Assembly (NCBI GenBank): GCA_017532085.1
Contig: JAFXJT010000018.1
Span: 1 to 64,000 of the forward strand
Reading direction: 5' to 3'
DNA: 64,000 nucleotides
Origin: Oscillospiraceae bacterium
Lineage (GTDB): Bacteria; Bacillota; Clostridia; Oscillospirales; Ruminococcaceae
In this document: positions 51,066 to 60,252 of the stretch, piece by piece
Layout of the letters: every line of letters begins with the position of its first letter
Numbering within the stretch: the first letter of the stretch is position 1
Notes under the pieces: generated by a model
Told to the model about the DNA's origin: nothing
The model's input: the letters and a program-made list of their open reading frames with translations, nothing else
Database searches by the model: none
Translations under genes and position numbers: made by a program

Positions 51066-52298
51066 TCAGCTCTGCGGCTTTCTGGCATTGGCAAGCATCA
51101 GCTTCACGCGGTTTTCCTGATTGACCTTCGTCGCGCCGGGATCATAATCAATTGCAGTAATATTCGCATGAGGATATGCATTTTTGATGACACGCATCAT
51201 ACCCTTTGCTACAATATGATTCGGCAAGCAGCCAAAGGGCTGTGTACAGATGATATTTTCTGTGCCCGATTCCGCCAGCGCTGCCATTTCCGCTGTAATC
51301 AGCCAGCCTTCGCCCATGCTCACGCCTTGGCTGATATAGCGATCTGCCAGATGACGCAATTCTTCAAAATCATGCGGCGGATCAAATACACCATGCTTTT
51401 GAATCGCATGGATCTGCTGCTTCTGCATCGCATAAATCAGCTTGTAGCCGATACCGTTGATCACGGTTTGTTTATTGCGATAGCCATAGAGCTTTCCATC
51501 CACATTGGTGCTGATTGCGCAATACATGACAAATTCCAGCAGCGAAGGAATGACAGGTTCGCATCCCTCTGACAGCAAATACTCCTCCAGATGGTTGTTG
51601 GCAAGAGGAGAATATTTGACATAGATCTCACCCACAATTCCCACACGGACTTTATTGCGCTTCGTCCGTTCAATCTTTGCAAAATCATCCAGGATCGCAC
51701 GATACAGTTTTTTCGTTTTCAAATATTCATTGGTCATAAACGCTTCTTCCAGCCGATGCTGCCAGCGTTCCAATGTTTTTTCGGTCTCACCCTTTTTCAG
51801 CTCATAAGGACGGCACTGATTGGCAACCGACATTAGCAGATCACCGTAAAGCACTGCATATAAAAACTTCAAAAAGATCGGTGCAGTCAGCTGGAATCCC
51901 GATTTCGGATCCTTTTCCAAGCCTGAAAAATTCAACGAAATGACCGGCACTTGCGGAAATTGCTGCTCCAATGCCTTTCGCAGCAAATGAATATAATTGG
52001 ATGCTCTGCATCCGCCGCCAGTCTGTGTGATCAGCAAAGCAGTGCGATCCGGGTGATATCGCCCCGATTTGAGCGCCTCCATAAACTGTCCGATTACCAG
52101 CAAAGCAGGGTAACAGGTATCATTATGCACATTCTTCAAGCCCTCATCCACAACCGCACGGCTTGCTGTCCGCAGCAATTCGCACCGATAGCCATACTTA
52201 CGCAGCACACTGATCAGCAGTGTAAAATGCACAGGCAGCATATCAGGTACAAGAATGGTATGAGTTTGCTTCATTTCGGGGGTAAATCGAGCAGACAT
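51066..52298 (-). CDS. Acyl-CoA dehydratase activase-related protein, C-terminal (HgdB-like) part
   Basis: This 410-residue protein matches the C-terminal part of the long (about 1400-1500 residue) 2-hydroxyacyl-CoA dehydratase activase-related proteins of Clostridia. The 2-hydroxyglutaryl-CoA dehydratase-like features are NDTCYPALLVIGQFMEALKS, LLITQTGGGCRASNYIHLLR and IICTQPFGCLPNHIVAKGMM. I chose the ATG at 52298 behind GAAAGGTGG; a GTG at 52313 overlaps that site. The rest of the protein is encoded by the gene at 52918-55869, with a small gene between. The product is likely a subunit of the same complex. Physiological role unknown. Confidence 0.85.
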   Translation of the reverse strand: MSARFTPEMKQTHTILVPDMLPVHFTLLISVLRKYGYRCELLRTASRAVVDEGLKNVHNDTCYPALLVIGQFMEALKSGRYHPDRTALLITQTGGGCRASNYIHLLRKALEQQFPQVPVISLNFSGLEKDPKSGFQLTAPIFLKFLYAVLYGDLLMSVANQCRPYELKKGETEKTLERWQHRLEEAFMTNEYLKTKKLYRAILDDFAKIERTKRNKVRVGIVGEIYVKYSPLANNHLEEYLLSEGCEPVIPSLLEFVMYCAISTNVDGKLYGYRNKQTVINGIGYKLIYAMQKQQIHAIQKHGVFDPPHDFEELRHLADRYISQGVSMGEGWLITAEMAALAESGTENIICTQPFGCLPNHIVAKGMMRVIKNAYPHANITAIDYDPGATKVNQENRVKLMLANARKPQS

Positions 52299-52356
52299 GG
52301 TATCAAAATCCACCTTTCAGGGGTAAAATTGCATTGTTGCACAAAATATCTGTGCG

Positions 52357-52863
52357 TCAGTTTTTTGCTGTAATATCCAGCACGATCGCAAAAGGAAAGC
52401 CCATTGCCATCAGCACATCCGGCTGTGCCACAGTCAGCGGAAAAGGACGCAGTGTCAGCGTTCCATCTTTACGGCGCACCTGCGCCTGAAACGGTCCGCA
52501 TCGGATCTGTTCTCTCGCACAGAACTCCGCAAGGCTTGTACAAAACGCCTCAAACAGATCATTGCCCTGTGTCAGCGTATATTGATCCGACCATTTTCCG
52601 GTCAAAAAGCTTTGTTTTCGCAGCAGCTGTGTGACAGGCACATCAAAATCCCGCTGTGAAATGGCACAAAATCCGTTGATGATGATCTGTTCACCCACAC
52701 GTTCATAATGTCCGCTGCGTACTTGCAGCAATGCTTCCTCTTTGATAATCTCGATATAAGTGCGTGCCAGATCTCTGCCATGCTGAAATCTACGGCTTTG
52801 AAAGTCGATCTTCTGTTCGCCGTGCTGCTTCACTTCCTGCCGCAGCTGTGTATAAAAATCCAT
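52357..52863 (-). CDS. Conserved-looking small protein between split activase genes, unknown function
   Basis: I do not recognise this 168-residue soluble protein. It is Gln/Arg-rich (MDFYTQLRQEVKQHGEQKID), has a few Cys and a C-terminal PFPLTVAQPDVLMAMGFPFA. AAAGGATGG precedes its ATG. It lies between the two activase-type genes on the same strand with gaps of about 55 bases, so it is probably co-transcribed and may belong to their complex. Confidence 0.7.
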   Translation of the reverse strand: MDFYTQLRQEVKQHGEQKIDFQSRRFQHGRDLARTYIEIIKEEALLQVRSGHYERVGEQIIINGFCAISQRDFDVPVTQLLRKQSFLTGKWSDQYTLTQGNDLFEAFCTSLAEFCAREQIRCGPFQAQVRRKDGTLTLRPFPLTVAQPDVLMAMGFPFAIVLDITAKN

Positions 52864-52917
52864 TCAGATCCATCCTTTCTGCCGATCCTGTTTGTATTCT
52901 CGCGAACAGCGCTTTGT

Positions 52918-55869
52918 TCACTCTTCCATTGCCGCCACAAGACTGCGCAGGCGGATGCGTGCCGCACCCAGATTGTTGATCTCATCAATCTTGAGCTGCG
53001 TATACAGCTTTCCATGGCGCTCTAAAATGGAACGAATCTCATCACTGGTAACCGCATCAATTCCGCAGCCAAACGAAACCAGCTGCACCAACTGCATATC
53101 CGGCTGAGATGCCACATAATGAGCAGCCCGATACATTCTTGCATGATACGTCCATTGATTCAACACCTGCAGTTTTTCATCAGTATGCGCCAGTTCTGCC
53201 ACAGCATCCTCGGTGACTACCGCCATGCCGAGACCGGTGATCAGCTTGTGAATACCATGATTGATCTCTTTGTCAATATGATAAGGACGACCGGCAAGAA
53301 CAATAATTTTCTTGCCTTCTGCCCGTGCCTGTGCAATGATCTCCTGTCCACGAGCCGCTACCGCATCACGATATTGCTTTTGTGCGGCATAAGCAGCATC
53401 CAGTGCAGCCTGAAGCCTGCCGCGCAGCGAATATCCTGCCAGACTGCGCTTGATGGCACGGGCAACCCCCTTGGGATAATTCAGATCCATATAGGGAGTG
53501 ATAAAATTCTTTGGTGTCAGCTTCGCATTATTTGCACGAAGCAGCTCCGGATAATAAGCAACCACAGGACAGTTATAATGATTGTCACTGCCGCCCTCAT
53601 CCACATTATAGCTCATGCAGGGCCAGAAAATAAAATCGACTTTCTGTTCCAGCAGATCCTCAATATGACCATGAGCAAGCTTTGCGGGATAACATACCGT
53701 ATCCGAAGGAATGGTATGCTGTCCTTGATAATACACATTGCGGTCACTTTCGCGGGAAAGCACCACACGGAAGCCAAGCTGTCTGAACAGTGTTGCCCAA
53801 AATGGCATCTGCTCATAAAAGCTCAGCGCAAGCGGCAGTCCCACCACGCCCACAAATTGGGCCGAATCGGATTGACCCTTGGATTCATCCTGTACGCCGT
53901 ATTGCAGAATGCTCTGATATTTATAATCATACAGCGAGGGAATGGCGGAAGAAGTGCTTTTTCCGGCACCCTTTTCGCAGCGATTACCCGAAATATACTT
54001 ACTGCCATCGGAAAACCGTACAATATTCAGCGCACAATTTGCAGTGCAGCCACCGCATTTTGCGCCTGTCGAGGTATAAGAAAACTGCGTCAGTGCCTCT
54101 GCCGAGATGAGCGTACTTTGCTCCGGGATATGCTCCTTTGCATACAAAGCGGCACCGAATGCGCCCATCAGACCCGAAACAGCCGGACGAATGACCGGTC
54201 TGCCCAGCTCCATCTCAAAAGAGCGCAGCACGGCATCATTCAAGAATGTACCGCCCTGTACAACAATATTCTGCCCAAGCTCCTCTACGGATTTGGCACG
54301 GATTACCTTGTAAACTGCATTTTTGATGATAGAAGCGGAAAGTCCGGCAGAGATATCCTCAACCGTAGCACCTTCCTTCTGCGCCTGTTTCACCGAGCTG
54401 TTCATGAATACAGTACAGCGCGAGCCGAGATCCACAGGATGCTCTGCAAACAAACCCAGCTGAGAGAACTCTGCAATATCATACCCCAATGCCAGCGCAA
54501 AGCTCTGAATAAACGAGCCGCAGCCCGAAGAACAAGCTTCATTGAGCATAATGCTGTCAATGCTGTGATTGCGAATTTTGAAGCATTTGATATCCTGTCC
54601 GCCAATATCCATAATGAAATCCACATCCGGACAGAAATACGATGCTGCCTTAAAATGTGCAACGGTTTCTACAATGCCATGATCAATTCCAAGACCTGCA
54701 CGAATCAGATCCTCACCGTAACCGGTTACTGCCGAAGCGCAGATATGCAGATCGGGATGCTTTTGTTCGTAGATCTTTTTGAGCTGCTTTACAATCCGAT
54801 CCAATGGCTGTCCGCGGTTGGCTGCATAATGTGAATACAACAGCTCGCCGTTTTCGGTAATCAGTACAAGCTTCGTGGTGGTAGAGCCGGCATCAATACC
54901 CAGAAACGCCTTTCCTGTCGTTGTTCGCAGATCGGCAAACGGCAGATCATGCTGTTTATGCCGTGCGATAAATTCTTCATATTCTGCACGAGAAGCAAAT
55001 AGCGGCTCGCTTGTGACCGTTGCAGATACCGCAACCGCATTGGAAACCTTATGAAGCGCCTCGGACAGAGTCATGCCCTCGCCGGATTGCTTTGCAAACA
55101 TTGCACAGCCATATGCCACAAACACCGGTGCATTCTCCGGGAACACAGCATGTTCCTCATCCAGCTCCAATGTCCGTACAAATGCCTGGCGCAAGCCCTG
55201 CAAAAAGGAAAGCGGACCGCCTAAAAACAGTACCTTGCCTTCGATGGAACGTCCTTGTGCCAAGCCCGAAACAGTCTGATCCACAACCGCCTGAAAAATA
55301 CTTGCAGCAATATCCTCTCGTCGGGCACCCTGATTCAGCAGCGGCTGAATATCCGATTTGGCAAACACACCACATCGCGAAGCAATGGGATATCGCTTTT
55401 CCGCCTTCAAAGAAAGAGCATCCAGTTCATCTGCGGTAATCCCCAACAATGTTGCCATCTGATCAATAAAGGCACCGGTGCCACCGGCACAGGAACCGTT
55501 CATACGCTGCTCTGTACCGCCGGTCAGGAACATAATCTTGGCATCCTCACCGCCCAGCTCAATCACAGCATCTGCATCGGGATAATCCTGCTTGACAGCA
55601 ATAAATGCTGCGTGCACTTCCTGTACAAAGGGAATTCCTGCACTTTGGGCAAGTCCAAGACCTGCAGAACCCGTAATACAAACAGAAAACGCTGCATCTG
55701 CATAGGTTTGTACCAATGCTTCCAGTTGTTCTGTTACCGTTTCTCTCACACGGGAATAATGCCGTTGATAGCAATGAGACAGGATCTTCCCCTGCTCATC
55801 CAACACAACGGTTTTTACAGTTGTTGAGCCGACATCAATGCCAAGCGAATACTGCGGCTGATTCGTCAC
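52918..55869 (-). CDS. 2-hydroxyacyl-CoA dehydratase activase-type ATPase with tandem ATPase domains
   Basis: This 983-residue protein carries two BcrAD/BadFG-type ASKHA ATPase domains, each starting with a phosphate-binding loop: YSLGIDVGSTTVKTV near residue 10 and FLGIDAGSTTTKLVLITE near residue 310. GSCAGGTGAFIDQMA and NEACSSGCGSFIQS hold the cluster-binding Cys of HgdC-type activators. A KCGGCTANC cluster motif and DUF2229 (VGVVGLPLALSFYEQMPFWA) follow. Such activators use ATP and ferredoxin electrons to reduce a [4Fe-4S] partner. The start GTG at 55869 is five bases after AAGGAGG. The usual C-terminal domain is encoded separately (51066-52298). Confidence 0.92.
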   Translation of the reverse strand: MTNQPQYSLGIDVGSTTVKTVVLDEQGKILSHCYQRHYSRVRETVTEQLEALVQTYADAAFSVCITGSAGLGLAQSAGIPFVQEVHAAFIAVKQDYPDADAVIELGGEDAKIMFLTGGTEQRMNGSCAGGTGAFIDQMATLLGITADELDALSLKAEKRYPIASRCGVFAKSDIQPLLNQGARREDIAASIFQAVVDQTVSGLAQGRSIEGKVLFLGGPLSFLQGLRQAFVRTLELDEEHAVFPENAPVFVAYGCAMFAKQSGEGMTLSEALHKVSNAVAVSATVTSEPLFASRAEYEEFIARHKQHDLPFADLRTTTGKAFLGIDAGSTTTKLVLITENGELLYSHYAANRGQPLDRIVKQLKKIYEQKHPDLHICASAVTGYGEDLIRAGLGIDHGIVETVAHFKAASYFCPDVDFIMDIGGQDIKCFKIRNHSIDSIMLNEACSSGCGSFIQSFALALGYDIAEFSQLGLFAEHPVDLGSRCTVFMNSSVKQAQKEGATVEDISAGLSASIIKNAVYKVIRAKSVEELGQNIVVQGGTFLNDAVLRSFEMELGRPVIRPAVSGLMGAFGAALYAKEHIPEQSTLISAEALTQFSYTSTGAKCGGCTANCALNIVRFSDGSKYISGNRCEKGAGKSTSSAIPSLYDYKYQSILQYGVQDESKGQSDSAQFVGVVGLPLALSFYEQMPFWATLFRQLGFRVVLSRESDRNVYYQGQHTIPSDTVCYPAKLAHGHIEDLLEQKVDFIFWPCMSYNVDEGGSDNHYNCPVVAYYPELLRANNAKLTPKNFITPYMDLNYPKGVARAIKRSLAGYSLRGRLQAALDAAYAAQKQYRDAVAARGQEIIAQARAEGKKIIVLAGRPYHIDKEINHGIHKLITGLGMAVVTEDAVAELAHTDEKLQVLNQWTYHARMYRAAHYVASQPDMQLVQLVSFGCGIDAVTSDEIRSILERHGKLYTQLKIDEINNLGAARIRLRSLVAAMEE

Positions 55870-56184
55870 GACGACCTCCTTGCTGCCCGATGCCATCTGG
55901 ATCCGCATCGGTGAACCAATAAACAATATATCCATGCGCTTCGGAGAGATTCTCCACAGCGTATACATATATCATTATATCATATTTTCGACAAAAAGAA
56001 AAGTCTTTTTTTCTCTTTTTGCAAAAAATCCCTTCATTTGCCAAAATGTATTAAAAACCAAACTTTTTTAATAGAAAAACGAAAGTTGTTCTTGAAATGT
56101 TCATAATTTAATGGTATATTAAATAATGGACTGTTAGTGCAGTTCGAAAAAAGAGGGGAATATTTAGGAAAAAAGGTGATTAAC
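55870..56184. other. Divergent intergenic region with GH74 promoter
   Basis: About 315 bases between the activase-type gene and the GH74 gene. AT-rich in the middle, with the promoter at 56092-56120. I see no gene and no clear operator. Confidence 0.6.
56092..56120 (+). promoter_or_regulatory. Promoter of the GH74-dockerin gene
   Basis: TTGAAA (56092-56097), 17-base spacer, TATATT (56115-56120), about 65 bases before the start. Confidence 0.7.
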
Positions 56185-58827
56185 ATGAAAAAACAAGCAT
56201 TCCACCGCGGACTTTCGATATGTACCGCCGTTATGCTCATGCTTTCGGCAGCATCCATGTCCGCAATCAGCCGTCCATTGACGGCAAAAGCAGCATCCGC
56301 TGACATTTCGGATACCATGACGTGGGATACCGTGCGAATCGATGGAGGAGGATTCGTCAACGGTGTCATCTCGGGCAAAACCCAAATGTATGCACGTACC
56401 GATGTAGGCGGCGCCTATCGCTTTGATCATCAAAAGCAGGAATGGGTGCAGTTGATGAGCTTTATCAATGAAGCTGATCGAGGTTTTTTAAGTGTGGATG
56501 CCATGTGTATGGATCCCACGGATGAAAACATCATCTATCTGCTGTGCGGCAGCGCCTATTTCAGCGATGCCCGCACCTCCATTTTCAAATCCACCGATGC
56601 CGGTAAAACCTTTACCGAATATGACGTGACGGATTTGATTCAGGTTCACGGCAACGGCGATGGTCGTCATCACGGCGAATCCATTGCAATCGATCCCGAT
56701 AATCCCAAGGTGCTCTATTGCGGCGGCGATGTCAGTGAAAACAATACGCCTCTGATCTGGTCGCAGGATGGCGGTAAAACCTGGAAAAGTGTAGACGGCT
56801 ACAGTGAGCTGGGCTATTTCTCCAAGACCACCAAGTGGCCCACATGGACGACTCATATGGTCAGCAGCATCACTGACGGTGCATATAACACCCAAAACGG
56901 TGTTGCTTCTATTCGGATTTACGACGGCAAGGTATATGTGGCAACCTCCATCACCGGTCAGGCCAATGTGGTGGTTGCTGATGTTGGATCCGATAACTTC
57001 AAGCCGCTCAGTGCAGATCTGCCAACCAATGTATTTCCGTCCCGCATCAATCAGGATGCCGACGGCAATCTGTTGATTACTTATGTTGCAGCCCTTGCAT
57101 TCGGCAACGGCTCCGGCGGTATTTACCGTTATAATATCGCTGATGGCTCTGTGGATGACATCTCCCCTGTTAGCAACAGCTTCGGTGCCTGCCTCAGCGA
57201 ACCCGATGATGCCAATACGCTGATCGCTACCACCTGTGCTGTCTGGAGCGCACAGAACTGGGAAAGCGAAAATACCTGCTGGGGCGAATGGCTGTATCGT
57301 TCCAAAGATGGCGGCGAAACATGGGAAACCATCTATCCCGGCAAAATGAGCGGCATCTGGGAATGGAATGATGAAGCAGGTGAGATGCAGCAATCTCAGC
57401 TGTATGATTTCCTCCATGATGGCGGATGCAGCTGGATCTATGGCAAAGCGATTCACTGGAGCGGTGCGCTGGCACTGGATCCGAAAGATCCTTCCAGAAT
57501 GTTCGTGACTTCCGGTAACGGTATGTTCCGCTGGGAAGGCATCTGGACCGATGATCCCGTTGCTACTTTCCATGCAGTCGGCATCGAAGAAGTGGTGGCA
57601 TTGGATATGTGCAGCGTTCCCGGCGGCCACAGCTATTCCGCAATCGGCGATTACGACGGCTTTATTCATTCTGATGTCAACAAAAGCGGTTTGCAGTATC
57701 AGCCTAACATGGGTTCTACCGCAGCCATTGCTTACTGTCCGCAGAATCCCGACGTGATGGTGCGTGTCAGCGAAAACGAAGCAAAAGGCTACTATTCTAT
57801 CGATGGAGCCAAAACCTGGAAAGAGATGAAGGTTCCAAACGGCGGCGGTAAATGTGCCATTGCCGAGCTGAAGGAAGGTTCCTATCGTTTCTTCAAATCC
57901 AGCAAGGATAATTCCAGTGTTTCCTATTCCGATGATTTTGGTGCTACATGGAACCAATGCTCCGGTCTGAAGGGTTCCAAAACCGCCTATCTGCTGGTAG
58001 AGCCTACGGATCCCTCTACAATATACGCTTATACCGCACAATATAATGAATACTGGTTCTACGATCAGACCAAATCCGAGCCCACTTTTGAAGATGCCCA
58101 TTATGTCTTTATGGTCAGCAAGGATTACGGCAAGACCTTTACCGCTACGGATGTCTGTGTATATGACCAGTGCGATGTGGCAAACCGCATCGGCTATCTG
58201 GGCAAGGGTGAAATGGTAGTAGGTGCCGGTTGGCATGGTGCATATCATGTTACCGACAGCGGCGCTTCCATCGAAAAGCTCGACAGCGTATTCTACTGCA
58301 AGACCATCGGCTATGGCGCTCCCGAAAAGAAGGGCGGCTTGAATACACTGTATATGTACGGTAAGCCGGCAGAATCCGATCCCGAAGGCATTTACCGCTC
58401 TACCGATGCCGGTCAGAGCTGGGTCTGCATCAACAAGGATCACCTTTATGGCGGCACCGGCAACGGCAATTTCCTGGTCGGTGATATGACGACATTCGGC
58501 AAGATCTATATGTCTACAGTTGGTGCCGGTATCGTATACGGTCAGATCGGCAGTGCTTCCGATATTACACCCGATCCTGATCCCGATCCCGATCCGAATC
58601 CGGATCCTGACACCATCTGGGGTGATGCTGACTGTGACGGCACCGTCAAAATCAATGACGTAGTGCTGCTGAACCGTGTGATTGGTGAAGATCCTCAAGC
58701 CAAAATCACCACACAGGGTATGGCAAATTCCAAGGTGACCGGCAATGCCTCCGTGGCAGCAACAGATGCAAGCAAGATCCTGCAATATCTTGCCGGTATT
58801 ATCACCGCCAAAGAACTGGCTCCATAA
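56185..58827 (+). CDS. GH74 xyloglucanase with C-terminal dockerin
   Basis: This 880-residue secreted enzyme has a signal peptide (ends near TAKAA) and a two-propeller GH74 body with Asp-box repeats (SKDGGETWETIY, STDAGQSW). The family start GGGFVNGVISGKTQMYARTD carries the likely catalytic base Asp73, and GDYDGFIHSD near residue 489 the likely catalytic acid. A Pro/Asp-rich linker (DPDPDPDPNPDP) leads to a dockerin (about residues 812-878: GDADCDGTVKINDVVLLNRV and a diverged second repeat VAATDASKILQYLAG). GH74 enzymes cleave xyloglucan. The dockerin indicates attachment to a cellulosome-like scaffold. AAAGGTGA precedes the ATG. Confidence 0.95.
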   Translation: MKKQAFHRGLSICTAVMLMLSAASMSAISRPLTAKAASADISDTMTWDTVRIDGGGFVNGVISGKTQMYARTDVGGAYRFDHQKQEWVQLMSFINEADRGFLSVDAMCMDPTDENIIYLLCGSAYFSDARTSIFKSTDAGKTFTEYDVTDLIQVHGNGDGRHHGESIAIDPDNPKVLYCGGDVSENNTPLIWSQDGGKTWKSVDGYSELGYFSKTTKWPTWTTHMVSSITDGAYNTQNGVASIRIYDGKVYVATSITGQANVVVADVGSDNFKPLSADLPTNVFPSRINQDADGNLLITYVAALAFGNGSGGIYRYNIADGSVDDISPVSNSFGACLSEPDDANTLIATTCAVWSAQNWESENTCWGEWLYRSKDGGETWETIYPGKMSGIWEWNDEAGEMQQSQLYDFLHDGGCSWIYGKAIHWSGALALDPKDPSRMFVTSGNGMFRWEGIWTDDPVATFHAVGIEEVVALDMCSVPGGHSYSAIGDYDGFIHSDVNKSGLQYQPNMGSTAAIAYCPQNPDVMVRVSENEAKGYYSIDGAKTWKEMKVPNGGGKCAIAELKEGSYRFFKSSKDNSSVSYSDDFGATWNQCSGLKGSKTAYLLVEPTDPSTIYAYTAQYNEYWFYDQTKSEPTFEDAHYVFMVSKDYGKTFTATDVCVYDQCDVANRIGYLGKGEMVVGAGWHGAYHVTDSGASIEKLDSVFYCKTIGYGAPEKKGGLNTLYMYGKPAESDPEGIYRSTDAGQSWVCINKDHLYGGTGNGNFLVGDMTTFGKIYMSTVGAGIVYGQIGSASDITPDPDPDPDPNPDPDTIWGDADCDGTVKINDVVLLNRVIGEDPQAKITTQGMANSKVTGNASVAATDASKILQYLAGIITAKELAP

Positions 58828-58849
58828 TCTCTTGGAGTCAACATACAAA

Positions 58850-58886
58850 ACAGTCTCTGTACCTTCTTAGGTGCAGAGACTTTTTT
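58850..58886 (+). terminator. Terminator of the GH74 gene
   Basis: Stem agtctctgtacct/aggtgcagagact (one mismatch) with ttttttt, 22 bases past the stop. Confidence 0.93.
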
Positions 58887-58919
58887 GGGCGATAGATGCA
58901 TCAATCTCCACAAAAACCG

Positions 58920-58948
58920 TTGACAATTGCACTGCGATGTGTTAAAAT
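58920..58948 (+). promoter_or_regulatory. Promoter of the fucO-type gene
   Basis: TTGACA (58920-58925), 17-base spacer, TAAAAT (58943-58948), about 36 bases before the start. Confidence 0.8.
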
Positions 58949-58984
58949 TAAACTATTACGATAGAAAGGAAGTGTCACGGTATT

Positions 58985-60133
58985 ATGGCACAAAGAATCA
59001 TACTCAACGGAACCTCTTATCATGGCGCAGGCGCTGTTGCCGAGCTGATCACAGAAATCAAAAGCAGAGGCTTTCAGAAAGCATTCGTTTGCTCAGATCC
59101 CGATCTGATCCGTTTCGGTGTAACCGCTAAAGTTACGGATCTGTTGGATCAAAATCAGCTTGCTTATGCAGTGTATTCCGACATCAAGCCCAATCCTACG
59201 ATTCGGAATGTACAAAACGGTGTTGCAGCATTCCGTACTTCCGATGCAGATTATATCATTGCTGTAGGCGGCGGCTCCTCTATGGATACCGCCAAAGCCA
59301 TCGGCATTATCATCACCAATCCCGAATTCGAGGATGTACGCAGTCTTGAAGGCGTTGCTCCCACCAAAAATCCCTGCGTACCCATTCTGGCTGTCCCCAC
59401 CACAGCCGGCACTGCTGCCGAGGTCACCATCAACTATGTGATCACCGATGAAGACAAGGATCGCAAGATGGTTTGTGTAGATCCCCACGATATCCCCATC
59501 GTTGCGTTTGTGGATCCCGATATGATGAGCACCATGCCCGCTTCTCTGACCGCCGCTACCGGTATGGATGCACTCACACATGCCATTGAAGGATTTACCA
59601 CAAAGGCTGCGTGGACTATGACCGATATGTTCCATCTCAAGGCAATTGAAATCATTGCAGCTTCTCTGCGAGGTGCAGTTGCCAATACGCCGCAAGGCCG
59701 TGAGGGTATGGCGCTTGGTCAATATATCGCAGGCATGGGATTCTCAAACGTCGGTCTGGGTATTGTACATTCCATGGCTCATCCTTTGGGCGCTGTATAT
59801 GATACACCTCATGGTGTCGCAAATGCGATTATTCTGCCTACTGTCATGGAATATAATGCTGAGGCAACCGGTGATAAATATCGCTATATTGCTGCCGCCA
59901 TGGGTGTACAGGGTACAGAATCCATGAGTGTTGAGGAATACCGCAAGGCCGCTGTGGATGCTGTCAAACAGCTTTCTCAGGATGTGGGAATTCCCGCTGA
60001 TCTTAAGGAAATCGTGAAGGAAGAGGATCTGCGGTTCCTTGCTGAATCCGCTTATGCAGATGCCTGTCGTCCCGGCAATCCCAAAGACACTTCTGTGGAA
60101 GAAATCGAAGCACTGTATCGTGCTCTGTTATAA
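58985..60133 (+). CDS. fucO: Iron-containing alcohol dehydrogenase, lactaldehyde reductase (FucO) type
   Basis: This 382-residue enzyme has the NAD-binding AVGGGSSMDTAKAIGI and the metal-binding residues of the FucO group: Asp and His in TGMDALTHAIEG, then His in IVHSMAHPLGAVYDTPHG. ILAVPTTAGTAAEVTINYVI is typical of the subgroup. It reduces lactaldehyde to 1,2-propanediol during fucose or rhamnose fermentation, fitting a plant-glycan degrader. GAAAGGAAG precedes the ATG. It is flanked by a promoter and terminator and so is probably monocistronic. Close relatives act on other small alcohols, so substrate specificity is inferred. Confidence 0.93.
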   Translation: MAQRIILNGTSYHGAGAVAELITEIKSRGFQKAFVCSDPDLIRFGVTAKVTDLLDQNQLAYAVYSDIKPNPTIRNVQNGVAAFRTSDADYIIAVGGGSSMDTAKAIGIIITNPEFEDVRSLEGVAPTKNPCVPILAVPTTAGTAAEVTINYVITDEDKDRKMVCVDPHDIPIVAFVDPDMMSTMPASLTAATGMDALTHAIEGFTTKAAWTMTDMFHLKAIEIIAASLRGAVANTPQGREGMALGQYIAGMGFSNVGLGIVHSMAHPLGAVYDTPHGVANAIILPTVMEYNAEATGDKYRYIAAAMGVQGTESMSVEEYRKAAVDAVKQLSQDVGIPADLKEIVKEEDLRFLAESAYADACRPGNPKDTSVEEIEALYRALL

Positions 60134-60141
60134 AGCAAAAT

Positions 60142-60180
60142 GAAGCCTGAGAAGAAGGATATTCTTCTCAGGCTTTCTGT
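60142..60180. terminator. Terminator between convergent genes
   Basis: Stem gcctgagaagaa/ttcttctcaggc with tttctgttt on the plus strand, following the fucO-type gene. It lies between convergent genes. Confidence 0.88.
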
Positions 60181-60252
60181 TTGTATCCACAAACAATCGC
60201 AGCGGATGCCACTGCAGTTTGAATGGCATCCGCTGCATCTTTCATACATTGT

